From positions 146,217 to 210,216 of the forward strand of contig NZ_LNZB01000041.1 of the NCBI RefSeq assembly GCF_001468085.1: a stretch of 64,000 bases of DNA, written 5' to 3'. Below are positions 31,418-41,207 of this stretch, piece after piece (within the stretch, counting starts at the first letter, position 1; each line of letters begins with the position of its first letter). Made by a program: the position numbers and the translations under genes. Under the pieces are notes generated by a model, which did not search any database, was not told the DNA's origin, and was given only the letters and a program-made list of their open reading frames with translations. This DNA comes from Legionella waltersii (lineage in GTDB: Bacteria > Pseudomonadota > Gammaproteobacteria > Legionellales > Legionellaceae).

Positions 31418-31825
31418 CTCCCTCACGACTGAGGAATCGACTCAAATTATAGTGCCCCCACCAATCTATTCTCTGATGGTCAGTAAGCGTAGGTCGGGCG
31501 CTTTTCCGAATGGCGCTGCCTTAAGCAGAGTCATTCGTGAAAGCGGATAGTTTCATATCCGCTTGCTGACGCGCGCGGCTCGGTTCACTCCCTGCTGTGA
31601 TTAGGATTTGATTCAGACAACAAAGAAGAAACCGAGCCGCGCGCGTCAGCAAGCGGACCGATGAGGGCCAAATAGAAGAATCTAATGACACCGCTTAAAG
31701 CAGCGCCATTCGGCGAAGCATCCGGCCTTGGGTATAAATGCCTCTTTTTAAAAAATAAGTCGATTCCTCAGCCCTCACGGTCGCGGTTTATTCAGAACTT
31801 TAACCGAACCGCAACCGTGAGGGAG
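31418..31825. repeat. Palindromic interspersed element, copy 3 (inverted orientation)
   Basis: The whole element is present but flipped relative to copies 1 and 2. The loop reads as the reverse complement (CTGCTGTGATTAGGATTTG), the CTCTGATGGTCAGTAA block is on the left, and the GGTATAAATGCCTC block is on the right. The central 27-bp stem spans about 31559-31585 and 31629-31656. The terminal sub-hairpin pairs 31772-31781 with 31814-31823. It lies exactly in the convergent gap between the S28 peptidase and the phosphatase-family gene, so it may also act as a terminator. Confidence 0.85.
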
Positions 31826-31835
31826 CGGAAAATAT

Positions 31836-32801
31836 TTAACCATTTTTAGTGTTAAACACCTTCTCAACAGTCGGTCTAATGGATAATGTACTGTAATGGT
31901 TTACCCCATTTTCAACACTGGCAGGTACTAATTCACCATTTAAAACAAAAGCCCAGGTTTGTTTAGAACCTAAGTATTGGTCTCCATGTTCAGTCCATTC
32001 ATCACCGGAACCTCTACCATGATCAGTCGAGACAATGATCAAGGTCTCATCATAGATTGACAACTCTTTAAGCGTGGAAAATAGAGCGTCTAATAGTTTG
32101 TCGTAGTAGCCTATCATTTTTAAGTAAGCAGGACGATTTCCGGCATGAGCGAAGTCATCTGCTTCGCCGAGTGATAGGTACATAAATTTAGGTTTGTATT
32201 TTTTAAGATAGTGCAATGCATGAGCATAGCTGTATTTGTCAAGACGCTCATCTGGGCGATCATAATTTATCGATTGTAGCTTATTGATGATTTGCATGGT
32301 AATGTCAGGTAAAGATGTATAAGGATCTCTCATAGGTTCAATACCACTGCTCGAAGTAATCGTTCCTTTATTCATTTCAACCCCATTAGCCATTTTATCC
32401 CAGCAAGAAATAGTGACTACATCCGCAGGATGAAAATGAAGCGAATTAACCAGATATTCAGGGAAAGTCTCTATTTGCACTGGGCCGCAGTCGTTATTTT
32501 GGCAATCAGTTACTTTACCAGACATCTGGCTTTGGTAGGATGGTAAACTGATAGGCGTTGAGGCAACTTCCATTGTGTGTTCAGTTTGTTGTAAGCCACC
32601 ATATATTTTGGCTTCAGAGGCGTATTTATTCCAAAAAATGGGCATGTTTTGTTTTTGATTTAAAACATCTTGCCAGCGAATTCCATCAAGTGTGATATAC
32701 AGTACTCGTTTGATGGGGCTTGCTTTTGATAAGTTGTCTTGAGCTGAGGCATACAAAGAAAACACAGATAAAAACAGAGTCAGAATTGATTTAAATTTCA
32801 T
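31836..32801 (-). CDS. Exported alkaline-phosphatase-superfamily hydrolase (phosphodiesterase-like)
   Basis: A 321-residue protein with a signal peptide cut near SLYASAQ. The superfamily metal ligands are visible: D39 in ITLDGIRW, D215/D216 and H219 in GEADDFAHA, D260-H261 in STDHGRG and H272 in TEHGDQY. The nucleophile is probably S85 in PISLPSY, where nucleotide pyrophosphatases have threonine. It should hydrolyse a phosphate ester or diester in the periplasm or outside the cell; the substrate is unknown. It converges on the S28 peptidase gene across element copy 3. Confidence 0.85.
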   Translation of the reverse strand: MKFKSILTLFLSVFSLYASAQDNLSKASPIKRVLYITLDGIRWQDVLNQKQNMPIFWNKYASEAKIYGGLQQTEHTMEVASTPISLPSYQSQMSGKVTDCQNNDCGPVQIETFPEYLVNSLHFHPADVVTISCWDKMANGVEMNKGTITSSSGIEPMRDPYTSLPDITMQIINKLQSINYDRPDERLDKYSYAHALHYLKKYKPKFMYLSLGEADDFAHAGNRPAYLKMIGYYDKLLDALFSTLKELSIYDETLIIVSTDHGRGSGDEWTEHGDQYLGSKQTWAFVLNGELVPASVENGVNHYSTLSIRPTVEKVFNTKNG

Positions 32802-32908
32802 TGTAGTTAACGTCCTTCATTAAAAAATCGTCCTTATACTGAGCAATAAACTTTAGCTGAAGTAGAGAAGCTTGTCTCTTGGAAAAAGTATGACTTTAAC
32901 TTTAAGCT

Positions 32909-32962
32909 AAAAAACTCCCCCCTGCAAAAGACACTCTAAAATCAATAGGATATTTGCAGGAG
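32909..32962 (-). terminator. Probable Rho-independent terminator after the small exported protein gene
   Basis: On the minus strand CTCCTGCAAA (from 32962) pairs with TTTGCAGG plus GAG near 32915-32928, followed by six T residues (32914-32909). The loop is long, about 24 bases, and the stem has a G-rich bulge. Confidence 0.45.
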
Positions 32963-32996
32963 AGTATGGTTTAGGTGAAAAAGATTCCTGGATTAC

Positions 32997-33431
32997 TCAA
33001 TTTTTTTTAAACTGCACCAAAATATCGGCGTCCATACCCGGAGAAACAGTTAATGTTCCCTTAGCATTTCCGGATTCGTTGGTAAAATTACCGGTAATAT
33101 TTCCATAATCCGTTTTGATTGTTACAACACTATTATTGCAAGTACCTTTTAGAGTCTCAGTATGATGCTCAGGGCATATTACAGTGCCTGAATCCTTGTC
33201 TGCATTGATGAGCAATGTGAAGTTCCCCTGACCATCTAATGCACTAATAGTTCCTTTTCCATGGTATTTACATGTGCCAAGAAGCCAGTTATATGCGCTA
33301 CCTTGACCTGACCAATCACCAGTGATGTTTTCGCAAGAATTGTTGTTTGCTAAAGTTACAATGATCTGAGCGTGGCTTGAACTTGCACACAGGATTAGAG
33401 AGCTCATGATCAACTTCATACTTCTGTTCAT
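32997..33431 (-). CDS. Small exported protein of unknown function
   Basis: A 144-residue product from the ATG at 33431, preceded by AAGGA at good spacing. A longer frame to 33602 exists but its first 57 residues look non-coding and it would run into the MFS gene. A signal peptide (MNRSMKLIMSSLILCASSSHA) precedes a mature part rich in glycine, asparagine and threonine with four cysteines. The mature part reads as a beta-rich barrel-like fold (ITGDWSGQGSAYNWLLGTCKYHGKGTIS). I do not recognise a family. It follows the MFS gene on the same strand at 130 bp. Confidence 0.68.
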   Translation of the reverse strand: MNRSMKLIMSSLILCASSSHAQIIVTLANNNSCENITGDWSGQGSAYNWLLGTCKYHGKGTISALDGQGNFTLLINADKDSGTVICPEHHTETLKGTCNNSVVTIKTDYGNITGNFTNESGNAKGTLTVSPGMDADILVQFKKN

Positions 33432-33561
33432 ACATTTCCTTATTGTCAATATCGAATTCATAATGGCTAGATTTGAAAATATAATTTCTATATCTTGCTT
33501 AAATCCATGCGCTTGGGAACTTTGTACTGAATTATCCTGCATGTCAATTGTTTTTTTGAGC

Positions 33562-34953
33562 TTAAATTTTAGAAGAATTTCTAAATAATTCCCTGCCGTC
33601 ATCCTTCTTTAGTCCAGTAAAAATTGCGCCAGAAAAGACAGTTAAACAGGCTAAAGCGATAAATGTATTATGAAATAAAGTTAAGGTAAGTGATGAGTGG
33701 GTAGGGTTTGAATACGTAAAAACAGTAACTAATAAAGCCGCTATAGCAACACCAAAGCTTTGAGATAATTGTTGAGTTGTTGTCATGATGCTAGTTGCTG
33801 CACTAATGTCAGGATCATCTATCCTGGCATAGGCTAAAGAGTTCATTCCAGTGTATTGTAAAGCGATAAAAAAACCATAAATAAATGTCAATACACTGAT
33901 TTCATAAATTGAAGTGGTGGAGTTGATTGTTGAAAACGACCATAAGCAAATCCCAACAATGCAAGTATTCCAAATCAATAGGGTTTTGTGCCCTAGTAAT
34001 TGTAATATCTTAAAAGACATTGGTTTAACTAAAAAGACACCAATTGCCATAGGGGCAAGTAGTAACCCGGATAATCGCGGTGAATAGCCAAGAATTATTT
34101 GGAAGAATAATGGCAATAAGAAAGGGGCTCCTCCAAAACTTAAACGTGCTAATAGGTTACCGAGTACTGAGATTCTAAATGTTCTTGTTTTGAGTAAATT
34201 GATTTTAACAATTGGGTTTGCTCTGTTTTGGGAGTGTTTTGCATAAGCGAATAAAAGCAAGGCTGAAAAGATAAGAATGATGATTGATTCGGTTAGTCCT
34301 GCTCTAGACTCACTAAACATGGATAAACCCAGGGTTAAGGAGGCTAAGCCTGTACCAAACAGCACAAATCCTGATTTATCAAGAGGTGGCACATGATTGG
34401 GTTGTATATCGGGAAGCGTTTTCAGGGCTAATAATACAGTTAAAATTCCAACTGGGATATTGACCCAGAATATCCAACGCCAGGAAAAGTGAACTGTTAT
34501 AATTCCACCTAGTAGTGGTCCTAAGAGTAAGCCTAATGAAGCGACCATCACCACGACACTCATTTTTGAGATTATCTCATGTCGTTCGCTGGTCTTTAAA
34601 ATGATCATTCTTCCAATGGGCATTGATAATGAGCCCCCTAGACCTTGAATGACTCTTGCGAAGATGAGCTCCCATAAACTCTGAGTTAAACCGCACCATA
34701 TAGAACTTAGAGTGAATAGGATAAGCGCTCCAATGAATACCTTCTTTATACCGTATTTGTCCGCTATCCAACCACTAATCGGTATAAAGACCGCCAAACT
34801 GAGTAAATAGCTAATTAATGCGAGTTTAAGATCAATAGGATTTACATTAAAACTTTGAGCCATCACTGGTATAGCGGTATTGATGATGGTTGTATCCATT
34901 GCTTCCATAAACATCGCACAAGAAACAACAAAAATGATGCCGTTCGGTCTCAT
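33562..34953 (-). CDS. MFS drug/proton antiporter, DHA2-like
   Basis: A 463-residue inner-membrane protein with about fourteen hydrophobic segments. The DHA2 fingerprints are present: MDTTIINTAIPVMAQSF in helix 1, motif A (SGWIADKYGIKKVF) and motif C (LLLGPLLGGIITVHFSWRWIF). It should export a toxic compound by proton exchange, as EmrB/QacA-type pumps do. No membrane-fusion partner gene is adjacent, so it may work alone. Substrate unknown. It is divergent from rlmD. Confidence 0.9.
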   Translation of the reverse strand: MRPNGIIFVVSCAMFMEAMDTTIINTAIPVMAQSFNVNPIDLKLALISYLLSLAVFIPISGWIADKYGIKKVFIGALILFTLSSIWCGLTQSLWELIFARVIQGLGGSLSMPIGRMIILKTSERHEIISKMSVVVMVASLGLLLGPLLGGIITVHFSWRWIFWVNIPVGILTVLLALKTLPDIQPNHVPPLDKSGFVLFGTGLASLTLGLSMFSESRAGLTESIIILIFSALLLFAYAKHSQNRANPIVKINLLKTRTFRISVLGNLLARLSFGGAPFLLPLFFQIILGYSPRLSGLLLAPMAIGVFLVKPMSFKILQLLGHKTLLIWNTCIVGICLWSFSTINSTTSIYEISVLTFIYGFFIALQYTGMNSLAYARIDDPDISAATSIMTTTQQLSQSFGVAIAALLVTVFTYSNPTHSSLTLTLFHNTFIALACLTVFSGAIFTGLKKDDGRELFRNSSKI

Positions 34954-35130
34954 AAATGACTCAATAAAGGTTGCATTTCATGACAAAAGAAAGAGAACTG
35001 TGATATTCTTTCACACCCTGTATCCCTACGTGTAATTGGTTCATTAAGTGATCACTCGTACTATTAAATTATAATGAATCATTAGAATTTAACATGAGTA
35101 TGCACTAAATAATATTTTTGAGTGTAATTT

Positions 35131-36465
35131 ATGAGAAGAGAGAAGGTAAAGATTAATCGAGATCCCCAGACTGGAGAAATTGTCAATTTAAGCCATGATG
35201 GTAAAGGAGTAGCTCGAGTTGATGGTAAAGCTACCTTTATTCAAGGAGCATTGCCTGGAGAAATTGTTGAGTTTCAATATCTTCGAGTTAAGAAAGATTT
35301 TGATGAAGGAAAATTGCTGTCTATCACTAAACCCTCAACACTTAGGGTTGAACCAAAATGTCCTCACTTTCAACTTTGTGGGGGGTGTTCGCTACAACAT
35401 TTAGATGAAAAGGAACAAATCCGATTTAAAGAACATCATTTGATGGATTTACTCAATCGCTATGGGCATACCCAACCGTTATCTGTGCTCCCTGCATTAA
35501 CGTGTAGCCCATGGAATTACCGAAATAAAGCAAGGTTAAGCACAAGGTATGTAGAAAAGAAACAAGTAGCGATGGTAGGCTTCAGAGAGCGAAATAATCC
35601 TCGATATATCACTGATATTAATCAATGTCCTATATTAAATAGCAAAGTAGATAAGGATATACCGTACTTAAGAGCCCTTATCAATGCTATGGAGGATAGG
35701 CATTGTATAGCTCAAATTGAACTGGCTGCAGGTGATGATGATGTAGCCCTTATATTTCGAAACTTGTCCTCATTAAGTAAGAACGATGAATTACTCTTAT
35801 GTCAATTTGGAGAGTCTCGGAATTACAGAATTTTTTTGCAACCATCAGGTCCAGACTCTGTGTATTGCATTTATCCTTTGCAACAAGGAGATTACCTAAC
35901 TTATCAATTGCCAGAGTATGGAATATCCTTTCAATTTCACCCTAATGATTTTACACAAGTGAACTCAGAGCTTAATCGTAAAATGGTTAAGCAAGCCTTA
36001 GAGCTAATGGAGCTAAAACACTCTGATAACGTGCTAGACTTATTTTGTGGGCTTGGTAATTTTTCACTCCCATTGGCGAAAAATTGCTCCATGGTGGTGG
36101 GTGTAGAAGGAAGTAAAACAATGGTTGAGCGCGCTTATATGAATGCAAGTGCTAACCAAATACACAATGTTGATTTTTACGCAGCGAATCTTGATGACCC
36201 TAATGAAGTCAGAGGTGTCATGAAAAAAACGTACGATAAGGTTTTACTGGATCCCCCGAGATCAGGTGCTTTAGAAATTGTTCATCAAATGGATTCCATT
36301 AATCCAGAACGTATAGTATATGTATCATGTAATCCAATTACTTTAGCAAGGGACACAGACGTCTTGGTTCATCAAAAAGGGTATCAGTTGATTTCTGCAG
36401 GTGTCATGGACATGTTTCCTCACACGGCTCATGTAGAGTCAATTGCCTTGTTTCAAAAAGGATAA
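35131..36465 (+). CDS. rlmD: 23S rRNA (uracil-5-)-methyltransferase RlmD
   Basis: A 444-residue enzyme that makes m5U1939 in 23S rRNA. The N-terminal TRAM domain (about 1-70) has [17 protein letters not shown]. The iron-sulfur cysteines are in [15 protein letters not shown] together with a later cysteine near NQCPI. The Rossmann SAM site is [15 protein letters not shown], and the catalytic cysteine is in VSCNP after DPPRSGA. The gene ends 5 bp before relA, forming the conserved rlmD-relA pair seen in many gamma-proteobacteria. Confidence 0.95.
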   Translation: MRREKVKINRDPQTGEIVNLSHDGKGVARVDGKATFIQGALPGEIVEFQYLRVKKDFDEGKLLSITKPSTLRVEPKCPHFQLCGGCSLQHLDEKEQIRFKEHHLMDLLNRYGHTQPLSVLPALTCSPWNYRNKARLSTRYVEKKQVAMVGFRERNNPRYITDINQCPILNSKVDKDIPYLRALINAMEDRHCIAQIELAAGDDDVALIFRNLSSLSKNDELLLCQFGESRNYRIFLQPSGPDSVYCIYPLQQGDYLTYQLPEYGISFQFHPNDFTQVNSELNRKMVKQALELMELKHSDNVLDLFCGLGNFSLPLAKNCSMVVGVEGSKTMVERAYMNASANQIHNVDFYAANLDDPNEVRGVMKKTYDKVLLDPPRSGALEIVHQMDSINPERIVYVSCNPITLARDTDVLVHQKGYQLISAGVMDMFPHTAHVESIALFQKG

Positions 36466-36470
36466 TTGTT

Positions 36471-38675
36471 ATGGTACGAGTAAAAGATACTACTCCGTTG
36501 ACTTCGGATGGTAGTATCGACGTTGAGATGTGGTTGCATCAATTAAGTAGTAAAGGATATTTAAATAACCTTGATCTCATTCGTAATGCATGTACCTTGA
36601 GTCAGCTAGCGGGTCAAGATCATGCCACTGAGACAGGACAAACTTGTTTGCAACAAGGATTGTCTATGGCAGATCTTTTAGCAGATTTAGAAGTTGATCA
36701 AGAAACCCTTGCAGCTGCTATTATTTTTGAAAATGTTCACTATGCGGATCTATCTATAGACGATGTTGAGGAGCAACTAGGCCACAACATTGCTAAGTTG
36801 GTTAAGGGCATAGAAAGAATGAGTGCAATGAATAACTTAAAAGCGCTCAATAAATATCCCCAAAATAAAAATCAAGTTGATAATATTCGTAAAATGCTCC
36901 TAGCCATGGTCGATGATGTGAGAGTCGTTCTGATTAAACTAGCAGAGCGTTTATGCATCCTCAGAACCGCGGGTCATTTATCCGAAAAAGTGCAAAAGCA
37001 GTTGGCAAAGGAAGTCATGGACATCTACGCTCCTTTAGCAAATCGTTTAGGTATTGGGGCAATGAAATGGGAAATGGAGGATTTAGCGTTCCGCTATTTA
37101 CATCCTGATGAATATAAATCCATAGCAAAGGGTCTAAAAGCAAAGCGTCTTGAAAGAGACCAATTTGTTAACATGATTGTTGAGCAACTTGAACACCTTA
37201 TTAAAGAAAGCGGTGCTCAGCATTTTGCGGTTTACGGTAGATCCAAACATATCCATAGTATTTATAAAAAAATGACAAGAAAAAACGTGTCATTGGATGA
37301 AATATACGATGCAACAGCTGTCCGTGTTCTTGTTGATACTGATGTGCAATGTTATGAAGTACTAGGCATGGTGCATACACTTTGGCAACAAATTCCGGCA
37401 GAGTTTGATGATTACATCATTAATCCCAAACCCAATGGTTATCAATCTTTACATACGGCTGTTGTTGGACCAGAAGGTCGTGTATTTGAGGTACAAATTA
37501 GAACATTCCATATGCATGATTTGGCTGAAATGGGTGTTGCTGCACATTGGAAATACAAAGAAGGTGGATTGCAGCAAAAAGAAAGCCATGAGCGAAAAAT
37601 TGAATGGCTGCGTGATGTATTGGCATGGCACCAAGAGATGGCTACCAATAAAGGAGTTTCAGAGGAATTAACCACCGAATTTCTTGAAGACAGAGTTTAC
37701 GTTTTCACTCCTGATGGAGATGTGCTTGACTTACCGCATGGAGTAACACCATTGGATTTTGCTTATCATGTCCATAGTCAGTTAGGGCATCGTTGTCGTG
37801 GAAGCAAGGTAAATCGTCATATCGTACCTCTAACCTACCAATTGAAGACTGGTGATCAAGTTGAAATTCTGACAGGTAAAGAGGTCAAACCTTCTAGGGA
37901 CTGGATTAACCCGCATCTGAATTACTTAAAAACAGCAAGAGCTAAGGCAAAGGTTTTGCATTGGTTTAAAATGCAAGATTATGAAAACAATGTTCAAGAA
38001 GGAAAAGAAATTCTTGAGAAGGAATTAAAGTCATTGGGCGTTAAAACGGATAAGCTTATCGAAGTATGCACAGCCTTTAACTTTAAGAAACTTGAGGATT
38101 TGTACGCAAATTTAGGGCGAGGTGACATTAAGATAGGGCAAATCATCAATAAGATTGCTCCTCCTGATGTTGCTGAACAAAACATCCAAAAATTAATTAG
38201 ACAGCAACATAAACCAGAGGTCACTGGGAGTGATTTGCGTATTGAAGGGGTAGGGAATCTATTAACCTTTATCGCTCGATGCTGCCAACCAGTTCCTGGG
38301 GATGATATTGTTGGATACATCACAATAGGCAGAGGCGTTTCAGTTCATCGTAAGGATTGCCCCAACATTATCCACTCCACTGAAAAGCAAAAAAGACGTT
38401 TTATTCAGGTGAATTGGGGTAGCACAACTAGAGAGAATTACATCGTTGATGTGTTAATTAAAGCGTTTGATCGCTCTGAATTATTAAAAGACGTCACATC
38501 TTTGTTATCGAACGAAAAAGCCCATGTTTTTGCTTTGCAAACCCAAAGTGATAAACACGATAATATGGCGTATATTTCACTTACAGTTGAAATTGATGGT
38601 TTAAACAGTTTGTCACGTTTATTGAATAAGCTCGAGCAAATTCCTAATGTATTGGAGGCTAGGAGGCAGTTGTAA
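36471..38675 (+). CDS. relA: (p)ppGpp synthetase RelA
   Basis: A 734-residue stringent-response enzyme. The N-terminal HD region is degenerate (ENVHYADLS where a hydrolase would have HD), so it should synthesise but not degrade ppGpp. The synthetase domain has YGRSKHIHSIYKKM and the RelA-type EFDDYIINPKPNGYQSLHT motif, whose acidic EFDD differs from the RxKD of bifunctional enzymes. TGS, zinc-finger (CCQPVPGD) and ACT domains follow. RelA binds stalled ribosomes carrying uncharged tRNA. In Legionella-type bacteria ppGpp also triggers the transmissive phase (known biology). It ends at a 13-bp perfect hairpin. Confidence 0.96.
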   Translation: MVRVKDTTPLTSDGSIDVEMWLHQLSSKGYLNNLDLIRNACTLSQLAGQDHATETGQTCLQQGLSMADLLADLEVDQETLAAAIIFENVHYADLSIDDVEEQLGHNIAKLVKGIERMSAMNNLKALNKYPQNKNQVDNIRKMLLAMVDDVRVVLIKLAERLCILRTAGHLSEKVQKQLAKEVMDIYAPLANRLGIGAMKWEMEDLAFRYLHPDEYKSIAKGLKAKRLERDQFVNMIVEQLEHLIKESGAQHFAVYGRSKHIHSIYKKMTRKNVSLDEIYDATAVRVLVDTDVQCYEVLGMVHTLWQQIPAEFDDYIINPKPNGYQSLHTAVVGPEGRVFEVQIRTFHMHDLAEMGVAAHWKYKEGGLQQKESHERKIEWLRDVLAWHQEMATNKGVSEELTTEFLEDRVYVFTPDGDVLDLPHGVTPLDFAYHVHSQLGHRCRGSKVNRHIVPLTYQLKTGDQVEILTGKEVKPSRDWINPHLNYLKTARAKAKVLHWFKMQDYENNVQEGKEILEKELKSLGVKTDKLIEVCTAFNFKKLEDLYANLGRGDIKIGQIINKIAPPDVAEQNIQKLIRQQHKPEVTGSDLRIEGVGNLLTFIARCCQPVPGDDIVGYITIGRGVSVHRKDCPNIIHSTEKQKRRFIQVNWGSTTRENYIVDVLIKAFDRSELLKDVTSLLSNEKAHVFALQTQSDKHDNMAYISLTVEIDGLNSLSRLLNKLEQIPNVLEARRQL

Positions 38676-38692
38676 GAAGTGTTATTTTTTCG

Positions 38693-38753
38693 CTCCCTTA
38701 CGGTCAAGGCTTGGATTTAGCACTGAACAAACCGAGCCGCGACCGTAAGGGAG
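38693..38753. repeat. Palindromic hairpin related to the element ends (copy 4), terminator-like
   Basis: A perfect 13-bp inverted repeat, CTCCCTTACGGTC (38693-38705) and its complement (38741-38753), frames an inner ACCGAGCC-type arm. The same terminal sub-hairpin closes copies 1 (22811-22869) and 3 (31772-31823). It sits 18 bp after the relA stop, facing the convergent Mth938-like gene, with a TTATTTTTT run just before it. It may be a minimal or decayed family member that serves as a terminator. Confidence 0.7.
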
Positions 38754-38777
38754 TGGATAAGCTGCCCATATAAAACT

Positions 38778-39143
38778 CTATATAACAAACCCAGCTACAA
38801 CCGAACGCTTCTCACTGAGTAATACATTATAAGTTCTACACGCTGAACCTAAAGACATGCACTCAACACCAATCCGTAACTGAGATAGCTTGCTTAGGTA
38901 TTGAATTGGCAATAATTTACCCGTATTGGTATGACCAATGACAATAATTTCGGGTTTAGATCTCAACAGCAAATCAATAAATTCGTCATTGATATCCAGT
39001 ATATCTTGGATATTGATATCAGTAATTATAGATTCGCTTGAAACGATGAGACTGTTCTCATAAACAATGGAATTGATCTGAATTTTATTGTTAGTGTATG
39101 CTTGCACAGCGTGTCTATCAGCAGATTCTAGACTGATTTGCAT
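38778..39143 (-). CDS. Mth938/NDUFAF3-like domain protein
   Basis: About 121 residues from the ATG at 39143 (an in-frame TTG lies at 39152). The pattern [34 protein letters not shown] and [18 protein letters not shown] matches the small Mth938-like fold (DUF498). The mitochondrial homologue NDUFAF3 helps assemble complex I; the bacterial role is not settled. It faces relA and is divergent from alaC. Confidence 0.85.
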   Translation of the reverse strand: MQISLESADRHAVQAYTNNKIQINSIVYENSLIVSSESIITDINIQDILDINDEFIDLLLRSKPEIIVIGHTNTGKLLPIQYLSKLSQLRIGVECMSLGSACRTYNVLLSEKRSVVAGFVI

Positions 39144-39201
39144 GGTATTCAATGTATCTTTAAGTTATAGTGAGTTGTATTATACCATAGAGGTTCGAAT
39201 T

Positions 39202-40395
39202 ATGAGTCAATTTCCCCGCATTAAACGCTTACCCCCTTATGTTTTTAATACGATTAATCAACTTAAGACAGAGGCACGAGCGCGAGGCGAGGATATTATT
39301 GATTTTGGCATGGGAAATCCTGATCAACCGACACCTAAGCATATTGTAGATAAATTGGTTGAAGTTGCTCAAAGACCTGACACCCATCGATACTCCATGT
39401 CCAAGGGAATACCTAGATTGCGTCGTGCAATGGCAAGATGGTATCAACGACATTATAATATTGAGTTAAATACAGAAACCCAGGTACTTGCTACAATAGG
39501 TTCTAAGGAAGGCTTAGCCCACTTAGCATTGGCAATATCAGGTCCTGGAGATACCATTTTAGTACCAGATCCTGCATACCCCATTCATACTTATGGATTT
39601 ATAATAGCTGGTGCCAATGTAAAACAAATTCCTCTAATCGATGAAGAGCAGTTTTTATTAGCAGTAGAAGACGCTATCAACAGAACTTGGCCAAAACCTA
39701 AAGCGCTAGTCATTAACTTTCCAGCAAACCCAAGTACTCATTGTGTTGATTATGGGTTTTTTGAACGTGTCGTTGCTTTGGCAAAAAAAAATAACCTGTG
39801 GATCATTCATGATTTAGCGTATGCCGATATCGTATTTGATGGATATAAAGCACCTTCGATATTACAAGTTCCTGGAGCAATCGACATTGCAATTGAAACT
39901 TATTCCATGTCTAAGTCTTATAATATGCCGGGTTGGAGGGTTGGTTTTGCGTGTGGAAATGAGGAGCTGGTTGCTGCATTAGCCAGAATTAAATCCTATT
40001 TAGATTATGGAACATTCACTCCTATTCAGGTAGCTGCTATAGCCGCTTTAGAAGGATCTGATGATTGTGTAATAGAAATTCGGGATCGTTACGAAAGACG
40101 AAGGAATTTGTTGTGTGATGGATTAAATGAGATAGGATGGGAAGTGACCAGGCCAAAGGGAACTATGTTTGTATGGGCTCCAATTCCCTTGCACTATAAA
40201 TCCATGGGTTCCTTGGAGTTTAGTAAATATTTATTAAAGGAGGCGCTAGTAGCGGTTTCACCAGGAATAGGATTTGGTGCCCAAGGTGATGCTTATGTGC
40301 GCTTTGGATTAATTGAAAATAAAGACAGAATCAGACAAGCCTTAAGAAGTTTAAAAGCCTTATTTAGAAAGGATGGTCTATTAAAGGCAGGTTAA
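39202..40395 (+). CDS. alaC: Alanine/glutamate aminotransferase AlaC-type (class I PLP)
   Basis: About 397 residues from the ATG at 39202, which has GAGG upstream; the frame extends to 39088 but that part overlaps the divergent gene. It is a fold-type I aminotransferase with the PLP lysine in [15 protein letters not shown], the substrate arginine near YVRFGLIEN, and FPANPSTHC and [12 protein letters not shown] for cofactor contacts. The best match by pattern is AlaC (YfdZ), which interconverts pyruvate and alanine with glutamate. LL-diaminopimelate aminotransferase is a possible alternative. Confidence 0.88.
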   Translation: MSQFPRIKRLPPYVFNTINQLKTEARARGEDIIDFGMGNPDQPTPKHIVDKLVEVAQRPDTHRYSMSKGIPRLRRAMARWYQRHYNIELNTETQVLATIGSKEGLAHLALAISGPGDTILVPDPAYPIHTYGFIIAGANVKQIPLIDEEQFLLAVEDAINRTWPKPKALVINFPANPSTHCVDYGFFERVVALAKKNNLWIIHDLAYADIVFDGYKAPSILQVPGAIDIAIETYSMSKSYNMPGWRVGFACGNEELVAALARIKSYLDYGTFTPIQVAAIAALEGSDDCVIEIRDRYERRRNLLCDGLNEIGWEVTRPKGTMFVWAPIPLHYKSMGSLEFSKYLLKEALVAVSPGIGFGAQGDAYVRFGLIENKDRIRQALRSLKALFRKDGLLKAG

Positions 40396-40397
40396 CA

Positions 40398-41207
40398 ATG
40401 GATGTTATTATTAATCAAAGTTTAGCCACGATTCCCGAACAGGTTGAGACTATTCCTTCCTATCAAAAGGTGGAACTAAATCTACTTGCCAGCTGTGGGT
40501 ATAACATGGATCAACCACCACTGGCCGATGTTTATCGATCTATCCATGATTTACAGGGTGATTGGATACTATTAAGCCCTATATATTGGGAGGCTTCTCA
40601 TAATGATGCATTGATAGTTTCTGCTGAAGATGGTTTGCCATGCAGTGAAGAGGAGTTTCAGCAATTGTTCCAATGGTATTCAGATTTTTTAGCTGAAGAA
40701 AGCAATACCCTCTATTTTCATAATCCAGTAACTTGGTTATTAAACGTCAACAATAAGCCCCCCTTATATTCTAAACCTTTGTATCAAATGCTCCATCAGT
40801 CAATGATGCCCGAACTGTCTAAGCTTGATACGACAATGTACTGGCAAAAGTTTTTTACTGAGTGCCAAATGTTTTTTGCGTCTACGGTGAATAAGACACT
40901 AATAAATGGCGTTTGGTTTTGGGGGAATGGCAAACTGAATGCAAAATTGAATTTACCCATTTGTGCAGATGCAGAATTATTTTCTCTTGCAAGAGCAGTA
41001 TCGAAGAACGTTTCGTTGTATGATCCATCTGTTTCATTGGATAAATTTAGAGTTCTACTTTTAACTCAAATCGATCGAATAACTCAAACACATAAAGATG
41101 AACTAAGTAAAATGCCCATTTCATGGTATTGGAACAATTCGGCTTATAAGAATAAAAGTTCCAATTGGTTCTCACGTCTATGGAGATCTTGGACCCATGC
41201 TTATTAA
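40398..41207 (+). CDS. Phosphoglycerate-mutase-like conserved protein upstream of recJ
   Basis: A 269-residue protein of a family often annotated as cofactor-independent phosphoglycerate mutase-like and frequently found near recJ in gamma-proteobacteria. The recognisable motif is NGVWFWGNGKL. The metal-binding residues of true mutases are not evident, so enzyme activity is doubtful. It starts 2 bp after alaC and its end overlaps recJ by 11 bp, so it belongs to that transcript. Function unknown. Confidence 0.72.
   Translation: MDVIINQSLATIPEQVETIPSYQKVELNLLASCGYNMDQPPLADVYRSIHDLQGDWILLSPIYWEASHNDALIVSAEDGLPCSEEEFQQLFQWYSDFLAEESNTLYFHNPVTWLLNVNNKPPLYSKPLYQMLHQSMMPELSKLDTTMYWQKFFTECQMFFASTVNKTLINGVWFWGNGKLNAKLNLPICADAELFSLARAVSKNVSLYDPSVSLDKFRVLLLTQIDRITQTHKDELSKMPISWYWNNSAYKNKSSNWFSRLWRSWTHAY

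Noticed and set aside
31411..31838. Possible ATATTTA target-site duplication around element copy 3
   Set aside because: The left copy abuts the element but the right one is six bases away, and copies 1 and 2 do not show it. The same bases can be read as part of an inverted terminus.
33432..33602. N-terminal extension of the small exported protein
   Set aside because: The extension has no signal or ribosome site, reaches into the end of the MFS gene and would bury the clear signal peptide.
39088..39201. Upstream extension of alaC
   Set aside because: It overlaps the divergent Mth938-like gene start and is not homologous to the family; the ATG at 39202 has a good ribosome site.
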